Source: an uncultured Lachnospiraceae bacterium
Lineage (GTDB): Bacteria; Bacillota_A; Clostridia; Lachnospirales; Lachnospiraceae
Assembly (NCBI GenBank): GCA_905200565.1
Contig: CAJKKX010000111.1
Location: 1 to 7,315 of the forward strand
Length of the DNA stretch: 7,315 nt
Direction of reading: 5' to 3'
The position numbers and the translations under genes are program-made. The first letter of the stretch is position 1; the number at the start of each line of letters is the position of its first letter. The notes under the pieces were generated by a model. That model saw only the letters and a list, made by a program, of their open reading frames with translations, did no database searches and was not told the origin of the DNA. Positions 6,137-7,315 of the stretch are shown piece after piece.

Positions 6137-6982
6137 TTATGCTTCCGGTTCATTTTGGACGGCGCCGCAGATTTCTCCCGGCGCTTCCTCCTTCAGCTCC
6201 CGGTAAAAAACATCCAGTATCCCCAGATATGGTTTTTTCCACGGCTTCTGCTTTCCGTAATAGTGGATAACGACCGCGTTTTTGCGCACCCACTCCAGAT
6301 TGATTTTTTTATGCCCCGGTTCCGTATTGTAGACGGAAATCATCCTGTCGCTCAGGTTATATTTCATAGTGTCCAGAATTCCCGTTTTGTTTCCGTACAG
6401 GGCAGTTATGATATCCTGGTCCGGCAGGGTGAGATACCGCCCCCGCTTCTCCACAAACGACGCGATTTCTTCAAAATCCTGCTTTTCTCTTAATTCCTTT
6501 AAATTCATCAGCAGAACTCCGCTGTTGATATAGGTGCTCACTTCCTCCATGCCGAGCCGGTACTGGTTCACCTTCGTGAGGAATTTCCGCACATGCGTGC
6601 ACGCCAGAAAATAGTTACCCTCAAAATCCATGTTGTACAGCTCGTCCAGCGGATTGATGACAAGCGTGTCGCCATCCAGATACAGAATCCTGTCCATCTC
6701 CGGCGGAAGCAGGGAGGCGGCAAAAATACGGTAGTAAATTAATCTGGGATATCTCTCGCTCTCCGGAAAGGAGGCAAATACAGACGGCTCCACAAACCGA
6801 AAATGCAGCCGTGTATCCCCATCCTCCACCTGCGCGGCGGCATCGCTCTGGTCCTGTTCCTGCAAGTCGGAATGTAAAATATAGATATCGTATCCGTCCT
6901 CAGACGGGAATCGCACAATCGACCGTATACAGTCCAGCACATGCTCCATATATCCTCTGTTCACTGTAAATAAAATATTCAA
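6137..6982 (-). CDS. Glycosyltransferase family 8 protein
   Basis: This is a GT-A fold, retaining GT8 enzyme of 281 residues from the preferred TTG start. GT8 members transfer a sugar, often galactose or glucose, from a nucleotide donor to a glycan or lipopolysaccharide-type acceptor. Counting from that start, visible parts are NILFTVNRGYMEHV (2-15, first Rossmann strand), YPRLIYYRIFAASLLP (78-93), the metal-binding DxD in YLDGDTLV (101-108, D103 and D105), YINSGVLLMNL (151-161), LPDQDIITA (186-194) and HYYGKQKPWKKP (240-251), the conserved HxxGxxKPW ending. No membrane helix or signal peptide is seen, so it is cytoplasmic or peripheral. An in-frame ATG at 7072 would add 30 residues with no family resemblance and no ribosome binding site. 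TTG at 6982 has AAGGAG 9 nt upstream and coincides with where GT8 proteins normally begin. It is probably transcribed with the dehydratase-like genes downstream; the acceptor is unknown. Confidence 0.93.
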   Translation of the reverse strand: MNILFTVNRGYMEHVLDCIRSIVRFPSEDGYDIYILHSDLQEQDQSDAAAQVEDGDTRLHFRFVEPSVFASFPESERYPRLIYYRIFAASLLPPEMDRILYLDGDTLVINPLDELYNMDFEGNYFLACTHVRKFLTKVNQYRLGMEEVSTYINSGVLLMNLKELREKQDFEEIASFVEKRGRYLTLPDQDIITALYGNKTGILDTMKYNLSDRMISVYNTEPGHKKINLEWVRKNAVVIHYYGKQKPWKKPYLGILDVFYRELKEEAPGEICGAVQNEPEA

Positions 6983-6991
6983 TACAAACCG

Positions 6992-6997
6992 CTCCTT
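6992..6997 (-). promoter_or_regulatory. Ribosome binding site supporting TTG start of the GT8 gene
   Basis: AAGGAG on the minus strand is followed after 9 nt by TTG at 6982-6980. The alternative ATG at 7072 has only AT-rich sequence and a weak GCGAAGCG upstream. The drawback is a leader of about 125 nt from the promoter below, against about 35 nt for the ATG. Confidence 0.6.
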
Positions 6998-7113
6998 CCC
7001 GCTCTGAGGCTCCCGCCCCAGGGTGTACTCTTCTGTTTTTACATATGAGTTGCCTGAAAAATGAGATTCCATCGATTTTTACGCGCTTCGCACTTTCAAA
7101 ATCGCTCATCAAT

Positions 7114-7142
7114 ATTATAATTAATCCAAAATTTTTTCACAA
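7114..7142 (-). promoter_or_regulatory. Sigma-A-type promoter for the GT8 gene and probably the cassette behind it
   Basis: On the minus strand TTGTGA (7142-7137, four of six) is followed by a 17-bp AT-rich spacer and a perfect TATAAT (7119-7114). Transcription would start near 7107. No comparable promoter was found before the dehydratase-like genes, so it may drive all four genes. Confidence 0.75.
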
Positions 7143-7145
7143 TAG

Positions 7146-7261
7146 ACAAAAACCCGTTTGTGACATAATCCGACATCCTGTATCCTTCGGCGCGTCTCAG
7201 TCAGACCTGTGGATATCCATTTTTAAGGCACCAAAAAACGTCCCCCGGATGTCTTTGTCGG
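7146..7261. repeat. Nested inverted-repeat segment upstream of the GT8 promoter (possible structured RNA or intergenic repeat)
   Basis: Three arm pairs are nested in order: GACATCC (7172-7178) with GGATGTC (7247-7253), TATCC (7181-7185) with GGATA (7211-7215), and GTCT (7194-7197) with AGAC (7203-7206). CCGACA (7170-7175) can also pair with TGTCGG (7256-7261), and ACAAA (7146-7150) with TTTGT (7157-7161). A perfect 10-bp palindrome TGGATATCCA occupies 7210-7219. The strand of any RNA is not clear. I recognise no riboswitch class. It lies outside any convincing gene, and no open frame here has a start signal. Confidence 0.4.
7233..7253 (-). terminator. Possible weak terminator of a minus-strand gene lying beyond the right edge
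   Basis: On the minus strand GACATCC (7253-7247) can fold onto GGACGT (7243-7238) around a GGG loop, with one A-C mismatch. TTTTTT (7238-7233) follows, its first base being part of the stem. The stem is short and the same arm can pair elsewhere in the nested repeat, so the call is tentative. Confidence 0.25.
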
Positions 7262-7315
7262 CAACAAAACCTGCTAAGAAAAGTCAATAGTTTTTTGCAG
7301 ATTTTTAGAATATTT

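Noticed and set aside
7045..7290. Plus-strand 81-codon frame across the upstream region
   Set aside because: There is no family likeness and no ribosome binding site. It overlaps the GT8 promoter and the inverted-repeat segment. The segment is better explained as a structured or repeated intergenic element.
1..7315. CRISPR array, tRNA, rRNA, insertion sequence or attachment site
   Set aside because: No regularly spaced repeats, cloverleaf, transposase motifs or flanking direct repeats were seen on either strand.

Overview
The window comes from a roughly 50 % GC genome. Every supported gene lies on the minus strand, so transcription runs from high to low coordinates. Strong GGAGG-type ribosome binding sites, an EFR1-type flavodoxin/ferredoxin, a GT8 glycosyltransferase, a GH2 glycosidase, an AAA/PD-(D/E)XK-family remnant and activase-type iron-sulfur proteins together fit an anaerobic gut Clostridia member. 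Lachnospiraceae is the best guess, made from protein resemblance only and not from any marker gene.

In transcriptional order: (1) 7315-6983 holds a structured, inverted-repeat-rich segment, then a good sigma-A-like promoter (TTGTGA, 17 bp, TATAAT). (2) 6982-6137 is a GT8 glycosyltransferase, probably started by TTG. (3) 6036-3066 is a tightly coupled three-gene cassette. It encodes a DUF2229/COG3580-type protein, a COG3581-type 2-hydroxyacyl-CoA-dehydratase-like protein, and an ASKHA-fold ATPase activase (COG1924) with an extra cysteine-rich tail. Junctions are TAATG and ATGA. (4) 3006-2524 is the C-terminal remnant of an AAA-ATPase-like/PD-(D/E)XK nuclease-family protein, with no start signals. 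(5) 2459-941 is a two-gene unit: a flavodoxin fused to a 2x[4Fe-4S] ferredoxin, then a SAM-dependent methyltransferase that ends in a clear rho-independent terminator. (6) 709-1 is the N-terminal third or so of a GH2 beta-galactosidase-like enzyme running off the window, preceded by an AT-rich intergenic region with inverted repeats.

The most interesting part is the cassette at 3066-6036. It looks like the split-gene form of the very large fused 'acyl-CoA dehydratase activase-related' proteins of Firmicutes. Family knowledge predicts that the activase uses ATP to push low-potential electrons from its bridging [4Fe-4S] cluster into Fe-S clusters on the two HgdB-like subunits. No CoA transferase, classical dehydratase pair, EtfAB or acyl-CoA dehydrogenase is present, so the substrate is unknown. 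The flavodoxin-ferredoxin protein 0.6 kb downstream is a plausible electron donor, but this is inferred from position only.
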